DNA from: an uncultured Clostridia bacterium
Lineage (GTDB): Bacteria; Bacillota; Clostridia; Oscillospirales; Acutalibacteraceae
Direction of reading: 5' to 3'
Length of the DNA: 5,204 nucleotides
Assembly: GCA_937919155.1 (NCBI GenBank)
Contig: CALFPM010000189.1
Coordinates: 1 to 5,204 of the forward strand
The position numbers and the translations under genes were made by a program. The notes under the pieces were generated by a model that made no database searches, had not been told where the DNA came from, and worked only from the letters and a program-made list of their open reading frames with translations. Every line of letters starts with the position of its first letter. Positions within the stretch are counted from its first letter, which is position 1. Shown here piece after piece: positions 1-5,111 of the stretch.

Positions 1-138
1 GGCGGTATATCTCTGTTGCACTTTCCCTAAGGTCACCCTCGGCGGCCGTTAGCCGTTATCCCGCTCTGTGAAGCTCGGACTTTCCTCACGCAGTTTAAAA
101 CTGCCCGCGACTGCCCAACCGTCTCAGCACTTACGCTC
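1..138 (-). ncRNA. rnpB: RNase P RNA (class A type), 5' part, cut by the left window edge
   Basis: This is the catalytic RNA subunit of ribonuclease P, which removes the 5' leader from pre-tRNAs. Read on the minus strand, it carries the highly conserved block GAGGAAAGUCCG (76-87). Just upstream is a P3-like hairpin, GCAGU...ACUGC (90-104), and GGGCAGUCGC resembles the E. coli ACAGUCGC segment. Downstream is a P12-like stem CGGC-UAACG-GCCG (43-55) with the same UAACG loop as E. coli. Then comes GUGCAACAGAGA followed by AUACCGCC (1-21), matching the E. coli core order. The ACAGAGA/ACCGCC arrangement fits the ancestral class A fold rather than the B. subtilis class B fold. The 5' end is placed near 138, 7 nt after the promoter -10 box; the exact base is inferred. 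The 3' half lies outside the window. It is transcribed divergently from the LCP gene. Confidence 0.95.
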
Positions 139-144
139 CGTATT

Positions 145-173
145 ATTTTAAATCACCTTTTGCGAAATGTCAA
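145..173 (-). promoter_or_regulatory. Sigma-A-type promoter of rnpB
   Basis: On the minus strand a perfect -35 box TTGACA (168-173) is followed, after exactly 17 bp, by a -10 box TAAAAT (145-150). The predicted start is near 138, directly at the 5' end expected for RNase P RNA. A near-consensus promoter fits a constitutively expressed stable RNA. Confidence 0.85.
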
Positions 174-214
174 ACAATTTAACGATATAATTAAAATAAT
201 TTACATTTTAGATA

Positions 215-243
215 TTGTATATATGCCGTAATTGCGATAAAAT
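215..243 (+). promoter_or_regulatory. Candidate promoter of the LCP gene
   Basis: TTGTAT (215-220) and TAAAAT (238-243) are separated by 17 bp. They would start transcription around 250, giving a leader of about 20 nt that carries the AAAGGA ribosome binding site (257-262). The -35 box is weak and the region is AT-rich, so chance matches are easy; an alternative -35 box is TTTACA at 200-205. The 139-269 spacer otherwise holds only the divergent rnpB promoter. Confidence 0.35.
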
Positions 244-269
244 TATAAAAAAATCGAAAGGATCGTAAA

Positions 270-1322
270 ATGGACGACATATACATTTCAAAAAAGCGCA
301 GAAGGTCAGATGAATTCATTGTGGAAATCCCTCAGGATGAATTTCTTCCCCCTATTCCTCCGGAGGACGAACCCCTTGCCAAAAGCAAGAAAAAGAAAAA
401 ACATCGTTTCATCAGATTCATCATAACATTTTCTGCAGTTTTATTCTTGCTTTCATCGGCATTCATATTTTTGTTCTCGGCAGGATCAGGCTACACAAGA
501 AATGACCTTGAACGAAACAAATACATATCATCTTCTCAACTGAAAAACAGTCCCCTTGTGACCAACATTCTTCTGCTCGGAGTTGACGGAAATGCCAATT
601 CATCTTCACGCTCGGACAGCATGATTCTTGTTTCCGTTGACTTTTCACACGCAAAAATCAAACTGGTTTCTTTTTTGCGTGACAGTTGGGTAGAAATCCC
701 ATCAAAAGGCAAGAAAGCCAAGCTCAATGCGGCTTGTTCTTACGGCGGACCTCAGCTTGTGACCGATACAATTGAATACAATTTCGGAGTTGATATCGAC
801 CACTTTGTTATGGTTGATTTTGATATGTTCACTCAGATAATTGACAGGCTTGGCGGAGTTGATGTTGAGGTAACAAAAAAAGAAGCTGATTTCATAAACA
901 GGACAACCAGACAACACATCGAACACGGCGAAAATGTTCATCTCAACGGCGAAGAATCTCTCGTTTATTGCCGCATCAGAAAACTGGACAGCGATTATAT
1001 GAGAACATATCGCCAAAGAAAAGTGATAACCGCACTGATAAATCAAGTGAAAAAATCAAGTATAAGCAAGCTTATTGAAACATTGCAAAGTGTATTCCCG
1101 CTTATCCAGACCGATATGTCTCCCGGAGAAATAACAATACTTGCATATAAAGCGGGCATAGGTTTCATGGCTTTTGAAACAGAGCAAAACAGAGTACCTA
1201 TTGATGAACATATGGCTCCGAAAACAGTTAACGGCCAGTGGGTTGAAACGCTTGATATCGAAGCTACAAAAGATTATCTTATCGAGTACCTTTACACCGA
1301 TAATATCAAAATTGAGGAATAA
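270..1322 (+). CDS. LytR-CpsA-Psr (LCP) family cell-wall polymer ligase
   Basis: LCP proteins are membrane-anchored phosphotransferases that move undecaprenyl-linked anionic polymers (teichoic acids, capsule or related glycans) onto peptidoglycan outside the cell. The 350-residue protein starts with an acidic, proline-rich then Lys-rich cytoplasmic segment (1-47), followed by one membrane helix (about 48-71) and the extracellular LCP domain (about 98-260). Family motifs are visible: LLLGVD (101-106), RSDSMI with Arg114 and Asp116, FLRDSW with Arg137-Asp138, KLNAACSYGG (151-160), and the Arg-rich YCRIRK...RTYRQRK stretch (233-251). These Asp/Arg residues correspond to the pyrophosphate- and metal-binding set of the family. 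Length and architecture are normal. The ATG at 270 has AAAGGA 7 nt upstream. The polymer is unknown because no glycan genes are in view. It is convergent with the Lrp-family gene. The family assignment is firm; the substrate is not. Confidence 0.93.
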   Translation: MDDIYISKKRRRSDEFIVEIPQDEFLPPIPPEDEPLAKSKKKKKHRFIRFIITFSAVLFLLSSAFIFLFSAGSGYTRNDLERNKYISSSQLKNSPLVTNILLLGVDGNANSSSRSDSMILVSVDFSHAKIKLVSFLRDSWVEIPSKGKKAKLNAACSYGGPQLVTDTIEYNFGVDIDHFVMVDFDMFTQIIDRLGGVDVEVTKKEADFINRTTRQHIEHGENVHLNGEESLVYCRIRKLDSDYMRTYRQRKVITALINQVKKSSISKLIETLQSVFPLIQTDMSPGEITILAYKAGIGFMAFETEQNRVPIDEHMAPKTVNGQWVETLDIEATKDYLIEYLYTDNIKIEE

Positions 1323-1345
1323 AAAACGCCTCCCGTGAGGGAGGC
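1321..1345 (-). terminator. Intrinsic terminator of the Lrp-family gene, reaching into the LCP stop codon
   Basis: A perfect 7-bp GC-rich stem (GCCTCCC 1328-1334 with GGGAGGC 1339-1345) closes a four-base loop. Read on the minus strand it lies 5 nt after the lrp stop codon and is followed by G then six Ts (1321-1326). Two bases of that T-tract belong to the LCP TAA stop (1320-1322). On the plus strand the stem is not followed by Ts, so it should terminate the LCP transcript poorly. Confidence 0.85.
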
Positions 1346-1350
1346 ACGAT

Positions 1351-1812
1351 TCACTGTTCTGCAATTATTTCAGGTGAGAAATCTTCTTTTTGTGTTGAAA
1401 GAACAACCTGAGTAAAAGTTGAAATAACACCTGCAACTGACTTGACTTCATTTACAAGCTTTTCAAGGCTTTTGGTGTTTTCGGTGCAAACTTTCAGCAG
1501 GTATGAAAAATCACCCGTTACGCAGTGGCATTCCACAATCTGCGGATGATTTGCGACAAAATCAACGAATGCTCCGCTGAATTTTGGATGTTCGAGATTA
1601 ACCGAAACAAATGCGGACAAATCCATTCCGAGCATTTCTTTGTTGAGAACGGCGGTATATTGCTTGATTATGCCGCTTGATTCAAGTTTCTTTATTCGTT
1701 CAATAACGGCTGAAACGGACATATTAACTTTGCTGCCGATAACAGATGCATTTTCTCTTGAATTCGCAATAAGACATTCAATAATTTTCACGTCCACAGC
1801 ATCCATACACAT
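1351..1812 (-). CDS. Lrp/AsnC-family transcriptional regulator
   Basis: Lrp/AsnC proteins are small DNA-binding regulators that sense amino acids or related ligands, usually as dimers to octamers or higher forms. The 153-residue length is typical. The N-terminal helix-turn-helix spans about 4-62, starting DAVDVKIIECL, with recognition region SKVNMSVSAVIERIKKLE (27-44) and the usual SSGIIKQYTAVLN linker. The C-terminal RAM/effector domain (about 65-140) has the characteristic VTGDFSYLLKV stretch (98-108). The ATG at 1812 has GGAG (1818-1821) 5 nt upstream. A second in-frame ATG at 1804-1806 would give MDAVD, a common start in this family, with 11-nt spacing, so the start is uncertain by two codons. 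It is divergent from a GNAT gene and convergent to the LCP gene. Autoregulation is usual in the family; the ligand and targets cannot be read from sequence. Confidence 0.93.
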   Translation of the reverse strand: MCMDAVDVKIIECLIANSRENASVIGSKVNMSVSAVIERIKKLESSGIIKQYTAVLNKEMLGMDLSAFVSVNLEHPKFSGAFVDFVANHPQIVECHCVTGDFSYLLKVCTENTKSLEKLVNEVKSVAGVISTFTQVVLSTQKEDFSPEIIAEQ

Positions 1813-1842
1813 TCACTCTCCGTTTCTTTTGTTATCATTTCT

Positions 1843-1870
1843 ATCATATCAAAAAAATAAAATTAGTCAA
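1843..1870 (-). promoter_or_regulatory. Sigma-A-type promoter of the Lrp-family gene
   Basis: On the minus strand TTGACT (-35, 1865-1870) and TATGAT (-10, 1843-1848) are spaced 16 bp. The predicted start near 1836 leaves a leader of about 24 nt that contains the GGAG ribosome binding site. Both boxes differ from consensus at one base each. Confidence 0.7.
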
Positions 1871-1933
1871 GTTTTATCCGAAATATTTTTTGAAATTCAT
1901 TAAATATTTTGAAAATTATTTTTATCATCTCGG

Positions 1934-1946
1934 TATTCGCCGAATA
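1934..1946. promoter_or_regulatory. Perfect palindrome upstream of the GNAT gene, possible operator
   Basis: TATTCG (1934-1939), a central C (1940), then CGAATA (1941-1946) form a perfect 13-bp inverted repeat. It lies 27 bp before the GNAT start codon and about 90 bp from the lrp promoter -10 box, in an otherwise very AT-rich spacer. An overlapping CGG...CCG pair (1931-1933 with 1940-1942) gives an alternative small hairpin. Its role as a binding site, for example for the adjacent Lrp-family protein, is inference. Confidence 0.35.
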
Positions 1947-1973
1947 ATTTGAGATTACGAAAGGATTTCAGAT

Positions 1974-2429
1974 ATGAAAATCAAATTCAGACCTTTTATA
2001 TCTTCTGACAGAAACGAATTTTTCAGAATGGTTAAAAAGTTTTATGCTCCGCCCGCAACTCTCCACACTCCCCCTGATAATGTGATGCTGAGTTGTTTTG
2101 ATGCATCGCTTGAAACACCCGAAACAGTTAAAGGAATTATGTTTGAAGCAAATGGAACTGCCGCGGGATATGCCATTGTTTCCATGAAATTCGAAACAGA
2201 AGTCGGAGAAATTGCCGCGTGGATCGAAGAGCTTTATGTTGAAGATGATTTCCGAAACAAAGGAATCGGCAAAGAATTTTTTAAATATCTTCAAAATGAA
2301 TTGCACGGCAAAATAAAAAGAATCCGCCTTGAGGTTGGTGAAGATAATCTTGGTGCGATCAAGCTTTATCATAACCTCGGTTTTGAATTTCTCGAATACA
2401 AGCAAATGGTGCTTGACAAGGATTTCTAA
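1974..2429 (+). CDS. GNAT-family N-acetyltransferase
   Basis: GNAT enzymes transfer the acetyl group of acetyl-CoA to an amine on a small molecule, peptide or protein. The 151-residue protein is a single, complete GNAT domain. It opens with the family-typical N-terminal pattern KIKFRPFISSDRNEFFRMV. The beta4 strand IEELYVEDDF (84-93) leads into the acetyl-CoA pyrophosphate-binding loop R94-N-K-G-I-G99 (motif A, R-x-x-G-x-G). LEVGEDNLGAIKLYHNLGF (119-137) is the usual beta5 and motif B region, with Asn125 and Tyr132. AAGGA (1961-1965) lies 8 nt before the ATG. It is divergent from the Lrp-family regulator, so that protein could control it, but this is only context. The acceptor substrate cannot be predicted; no RimI-specific context is present. 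Its TAA overlaps the stop codon of the convergent lipoprotein gene. Confidence 0.9.
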   Translation: MKIKFRPFISSDRNEFFRMVKKFYAPPATLHTPPDNVMLSCFDASLETPETVKGIMFEANGTAAGYAIVSMKFETEVGEIAAWIEELYVEDDFRNKGIGKEFFKYLQNELHGKIKRIRLEVGEDNLGAIKLYHNLGFEFLEYKQMVLDKDF

Positions 2430-2947
2430 TATTCAACTATATCATTCGCCTTAAGGCTGAGTTCAACCTCGCTTTGAGGCGATAATTTTTTGTTTTCAGT
2501 TGAAAAAAACAACCCGTTTTCGGAAATCACCGCAGAATACAGATACCATTGTGTTTCATAATATGAAAACTCTTCGTTCTCGTTTTTTTCAGAATACAAA
2601 GCATCAATAATTTGGCTTGCAGTTTCATCAGGAGAATAGACAGAAACAATAACCTCAACACACTTCAGGAACAAATCAAGCTTGTCGGTCTGGGTGCAGG
2701 ATATGCTGATTTTTTCTGCATTCCCCCGCTCATCGGTACGGATTTCCAGCACAGGAAACACGGAGTCGGAATAAGAAAAAAAATAAGTATGTAAATTTTC
2801 ATGGCTGAAAGACACAAATTCATCAAACATCATATTTTTATCAAACTTCGAAAGTCTTTCCACAAATATTTCAGGTGTAACTTCAGCCTGAAGCGAACAC
2901 GACACAAGAAATAAGCACAAAAACAACAAAACAAAAACCTTTTTCAT
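2426..2947 (-). CDS. Unrecognised small lipoprotein
   Basis: I do not recognise this 173-residue protein. What can be seen is a lipoprotein signal peptide: MKK, a hydrophobic stretch VFVLLFLCLFL (4-14), and the lipobox L-V-S-C with lipidated Cys17. The mature part would be about 157 residues on the outer face of the membrane. It is acidic and rich in Phe, Tyr and Ser, without transmembrane helices or repeats. Alternating segments such as FPVLEIRTDERGNAEKISISCT (64-85) and QWYLYSAVISENGLFFST (133-150) suggest a compact beta-rich domain. Besides Cys17 it has Cys11 (in the signal), Cys84 and Cys96. Its ATG follows the yrzE-like stop by one base (TGA-T-ATG), and the only ribosome binding site is the weak AAGAAG inside the upstream gene's last codons, so translation is probably coupled to it. 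It is the last gene of the run, and its TAG overlaps the GNAT stop. Confidence 0.85.
   Translation of the reverse strand: MKKVFVLLFLCLFLVSCSLQAEVTPEIFVERLSKFDKNMMFDEFVSFSHENLHTYFFSYSDSVFPVLEIRTDERGNAEKISISCTQTDKLDLFLKCVEVIVSVYSPDETASQIIDALYSEKNENEEFSYYETQWYLYSAVISENGLFFSTENKKLSPQSEVELSLKANDIVEY
2467..2491 (+). terminator. Weak candidate terminator of the GNAT gene, inside the lipoprotein gene
   Basis: Downstream of the GNAT stop, two competing short stems can form: CCTC (2467-2470) with GAGG (2476-2479), or TCGC (2469-2472) with GCGA (2479-2482). They are followed after a few bases by six Ts (2486-2491). With no spacer between the convergent genes, any GNAT terminator must lie here, in the antisense of the lipoprotein's C-terminal codons. 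The stems are only 4 bp, so support is weak. Confidence 0.25.
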
Positions 2948-2948
2948 A

Positions 2949-3365
2949 TCAATATTTCTTCTTGATTTTCAGATTTACAGCAGAAATGCCGCCCGCGGCA
3001 CTCCCCGAAATAATTGCGGCCATCAAAAAGAAAACTCCGTTGCCCGCCTTGTTTCCGTTCACAATAAAAAGAATTGCCGCGCAGATGATTGCCGATGCAA
3101 GACCTGTCAACGCTCCGAGAACAAAACCTTTCTGTTTGACAGGTCTGACAACTGCAAATCCGCCTATCAAACCCGCCAATACACCGAGAACAATACCGAC
3201 AGGCATATACATCGAGGCACTCACGCCTGTCTTAAGCGAAACAAATGCATAAAGAGCGATAAAAATAAAATACAACACCACCGATATTGCCGTACCTATT
3301 GCTATTTTCATTAATAAACTTTGATTATTTTCATTTTTTGAATTTGATCGTTGCTTTCCGCCCAT
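2949..3365 (-). CDS. TIGR04086/DUF3792 family membrane protein (YrzE-like)
   Basis: This is a small integral membrane protein of unknown function, assigned to the TIGR04086 (DUF3792, B. subtilis YrzE) family from its topology and place beside yajC. The 138 residues hold a polar, Asn/Lys/Ser-rich cytoplasmic start (1-17) and four predicted helices: about 21-43, 54-73, 80-102 and 109-131. It ends in a basic tail, KIKKKY. Helices 2 to 4 are rich in Gly and Ala (GVLAGLIGGF, GALTGLASA, SGSAAGGISA), as is usual in this family. The start codon has a strong AGAGGAG ribosome binding site (3373-3379) 7 nt upstream, but that site is buried in the hairpin at 3371-3413. In B. subtilis yrzE lies near yrbF (yajC), tgt and queA, so the context is conserved. 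The family call is from recall and could be tested with the PF12670 profile. Confidence 0.8.
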   Translation of the reverse strand: MGGKQRSNSKNENNQSLLMKIAIGTAISVVLYFIFIALYAFVSLKTGVSASMYMPVGIVLGVLAGLIGGFAVVRPVKQKGFVLGALTGLASAIICAAILFIVNGNKAGNGVFFLMAAIISGSAAGGISAVNLKIKKKY

Positions 3366-3413
3366 AAAAAAACTCCTCTCATACCATTGCTAATCAATAA
3401 TATGAAAGGAGTT
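3366..3413 (-). terminator. Intergenic hairpin with U-tract: attenuator-like terminator that sequesters the yrzE-like ribosome binding site
   Basis: On the minus strand, AACTCCTTTCATA (3401-3413) pairs with TATGAGAGGAGTT (3371-3383) in a 13-bp stem with one G-U wobble. Beyond a 2x2 internal loop, ATTG pairs with CAAT (3395-3398 and 3386-3389) around a 5-nt loop. The stem begins 14 nt after the yajC stop and is followed by five unpaired Ts (3366-3370), then the ATG of the next gene. It has the form of an intrinsic terminator. Its 3' arm is also the GAGAGGAG Shine-Dalgarno of the next gene, so even read-through RNA may be poorly translated unless the structure opens. The pairing is seen directly; the regulatory role is inferred. 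Confidence 0.75.
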
Positions 3414-3427
3414 AAAAATTTATTCAA

Positions 3428-3892
3428 TTAAGAATCAAATGTGTCGTCTTTTTTCTTTGTCTTTTTTCTCTTTGCCTTGCTGTTTTCTGCAGCTTCTTCC
3501 ATCTTCTTCTGCTTTTCAGCTTCAGCAGCAGCCTTTGCAGCTTCTCTTTCTGCGGCAGCTTTTTCATCAGCAGTGTTGTTCTGTGAAATTGCCCACTTTG
3601 CAATCTTCATCTTGTTTCTGTCTGCGCCTGTTTCGATGATGAGTGAATCTTCCTTAACGGTAACAACTCTGCCCATAATACCGCCGATTGTTGTGATTTC
3701 ATCACCAATCTGAACGTTATCACGCTTTTCCTGCTCTTCCTTCTGCTTTTTCTTCTGTGAACGGTTCATAAAGAACATCATAGCAACCATAACACCGATC
3801 ATAACGATGAATGTCCATGAATTTCCGCCTGCAGGAGTTGCTGCGCCTGTTGCGGCACCGCCGGTCATTCCCATAAGAGTAATGAGTTCCAT
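3428..3892 (-). CDS. yajC: Sec translocon accessory subunit YajC
   Basis: YajC is a small membrane protein that associates with SecDF and the SecYEG protein-export channel. The 154-residue protein has a short Gly/Ala-rich lead (GGAATGAATPAGG, 11-23) and one membrane helix (about 25-43). The family signature follows: NRSQKKKQKEEQEKRDNVQIGDEITTIGGIMGRVV (43-77), then VKEDSLIIETG and KMKIAKWAI. The tail (about 108-154) is an Ala/Glu/Lys-rich, probably helical segment ending in a basic cluster, making it longer than the about 110-residue E. coli protein. An upstream in-frame TTG at 3922 would add ten residues, but the GGAGG ribosome binding site (3904-3908) lies inside that extension and the predicted transcript starts near 3918. 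The ATG at 3892, 11 nt from GGAGG, is therefore preferred. The gene follows tgt by 85 nt, has its own promoter, and precedes the yrzE-like gene. Confidence 0.92.
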   Translation of the reverse strand: MELITLMGMTGGAATGAATPAGGNSWTFIVMIGVMVAMMFFMNRSQKKKQKEEQEKRDNVQIGDEITTIGGIMGRVVTVKEDSLIIETGADRNKMKIAKWAISQNNTADEKAAAEREAAKAAAEAEKQKKMEEAAENSKAKRKKTKKKDDTFDS

Positions 3893-3924
3893 AAGTAAAG
3901 TAACCTCCAAATAATAATGCAAAT

Positions 3925-3953
3925 ATTATACAGTAATTACACGAAAGATGCAA
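3925..3953 (-). promoter_or_regulatory. Sigma-A-type promoter of yajC
   Basis: On the minus strand TTGCAT (-35, 3948-3953) and a perfect TATAAT (-10, 3925-3930) are spaced 17 bp, within the tgt-yajC gap. The predicted start is near 3918 with a leader of about 25 nt containing GGAGG. This lets yajC and the genes after it be expressed apart from queA-tgt. I see no GC-rich terminator after tgt, so read-through from tgt is also likely. Confidence 0.8.
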
Positions 3954-3977
3954 TAGCAAAATAAAATTTTAATCAAA

Positions 3978-5108
3978 TTAAATTCTTGTGTCGAGCAAAT
4001 CAACATTTTCGTTGCGGAATTGCTCAAATGTGCCGCTATCCAATGCGTCACGGATATCCTGCATCAGCATATTATAGAAATACAGATTATGCATTACGCA
4101 AAGACGCATTGCAAGCATTTCCTTTGCCTTGAACAGATGGCGGATATATGCCCTTGAGAACTTTGTGCAAACAGGACATTTGCATTCAGGATCAATCGGC
4201 TGTGAGTCGCGCTCATATTTTTTGTTGTTGAGATTGATAATGCCTTTCTTGGTGAAAAGATGACCGTGTCTTGCATTTCTGCTGGGCATTACACAGTCAA
4301 AAAGGTCTACGCCTCTGTAAACCGCCTCAATAATATTACCGGGAGTGCCCACGCCCATCAGATATCTGATTTTGTCAGCGGGCATATGAGGCTCAACAGC
4401 AGAAATCACTCGGTACATATCTTCTTTAGGTTCACCTACTGCAAGACCGCCTATTGCATAGCCGTCAAGGTCAAGTTCAGCAATCTGCTTCATGTTTTCA
4501 ACGCGCAAATCTTCAAAAGTGCATCCCTGATTTATGCCAAAAAGAAGCTGGTTTTTGTTGATTGTTTCAGGCAATGAATTAAGTCTTTTCATCTCTGCTT
4601 TGCAGCGTTCAAGCCAGCGTACCGTTCTTGCGCATGACTGCTTTGCATACTCATACTTCGCAGGATTTTCAACACATTCGTCAAAAGCCATGGCAATTGT
4701 TGAGCCAAGGTTAGACTGAATCTGCATACTCTCCTCAGGTCCCATAAAAATATGCTTACCGTCAACATGAGACTGAAATGAAACACCTTCTTCGTTTATC
4801 TTACGAAGCGATGCAAGCGAAAAAACCTGGAATCCGCCGCTGTCCGTGAGGATAGGTCCGTCCCAGCCTGAAAATTCGTGGAGTCCGCCCATATCACGAA
4901 CAAGTTCATCACCCGGACGGACATGAAGATGATATGTGTTTGAAAGCATAACCTGACAGCCGATTTCTTTGAGGTCGACTGCCGAAAGTGCGCCCTTGAT
5001 TGCGGCGCATGTTGCAACATTCATAAACGCAGGAGTCTGAACTGTTCCGTGAACGGTAACAAATTCTCCTCGCCTTGCTTTGCCTTCTTTTTTCAAAAGT
5101 TTATACAT
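3978..5108 (-). CDS. tgt: tRNA-guanine transglycosylase (queuine/preQ1 insertion)
   Basis: Bacterial Tgt exchanges guanine-34 in the anticodons of tRNA-Asp, -Asn, -His and -Tyr for preQ1, the first tRNA-level step of queuosine synthesis in the cytoplasm. The 376-residue TIM-barrel enzyme is complete. It shows LTDSGGFQVFSL with Asp89 (general acid/base), AFDEC with Asp143 and GINQG with Gln194 (base recognition), and GGLAVGE (220-226). The catalytic nucleophile is Asp271 in DLFDCVMPSRNARHG. The zinc site is Cys309-x-Cys311-x2-Cys314 with His340. All key residues are present. The start MYKLLKKEGKARRGE is typical of the family. GGAG (5115-5120 region) lies 8 nt upstream of the ATG, overlapping the end of queA, and the two genes are 3 nt apart, so they are surely cotranscribed and likely coupled in translation. 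Confidence 0.98.
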   Translation of the reverse strand: MYKLLKKEGKARRGEFVTVHGTVQTPAFMNVATCAAIKGALSAVDLKEIGCQVMLSNTYHLHVRPGDELVRDMGGLHEFSGWDGPILTDSGGFQVFSLASLRKINEEGVSFQSHVDGKHIFMGPEESMQIQSNLGSTIAMAFDECVENPAKYEYAKQSCARTVRWLERCKAEMKRLNSLPETINKNQLLFGINQGCTFEDLRVENMKQIAELDLDGYAIGGLAVGEPKEDMYRVISAVEPHMPADKIRYLMGVGTPGNIIEAVYRGVDLFDCVMPSRNARHGHLFTKKGIINLNNKKYERDSQPIDPECKCPVCTKFSRAYIRHLFKAKEMLAMRLCVMHNLYFYNMLMQDIRDALDSGTFEQFRNENVDLLDTRI

Positions 5109-5111
5109 AAG

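Noticed and set aside
702..1046. Long open frame on the minus strand opposite the LCP gene.
   Set aside because: It is antisense to a gene with clear family motifs, lacks a ribosome binding site and has no recognisable protein features, so it is a shadow frame. The same holds for the frames opposite tgt, yajC and the yrzE-like gene.
1651..1660. GGCGGTATAT occurs both at 1-10 in rnpB and inside the lrp gene.
   Set aside because: A ten-base match in two unrelated functional genes with no flanking similarity is coincidence, not a repeat family.
1896..1928. Possible GNAT promoter: TTGAAA (1890-1895) or TTAAAT (1900-1905) with AT-rich -10 candidates such as AATTAT or TATCAT (1923-1928).
   Set aside because: Every pairing has a poor box or poor spacing, and the region is so AT-rich that such matches arise by chance. 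A promoter must exist in 1871-1960 but I cannot place it.
2399..2415. Inverted repeat CAAGC...GCTTG near the end of the GNAT gene, a possible terminator for the lipoprotein on the minus strand.
   Set aside because: The stem is 5 bp with no T-tract after it on the minus strand, and it is inside coding sequence, so it is probably chance.
2448..2457. Perfect palindrome GCCTTAAGGC just after the GNAT stop.
   Set aside because: It falls in the lipoprotein codons, has almost no loop and no adjacent U-tract; a 10-bp palindrome of this kind is not strong evidence for a site.
3950..3980. AT-only inverted repeats after the tgt stop, considered as a tgt terminator.
   Set aside because: Stems contain no G-C pairs and overlap the yajC promoter region, so efficient termination is unlikely.
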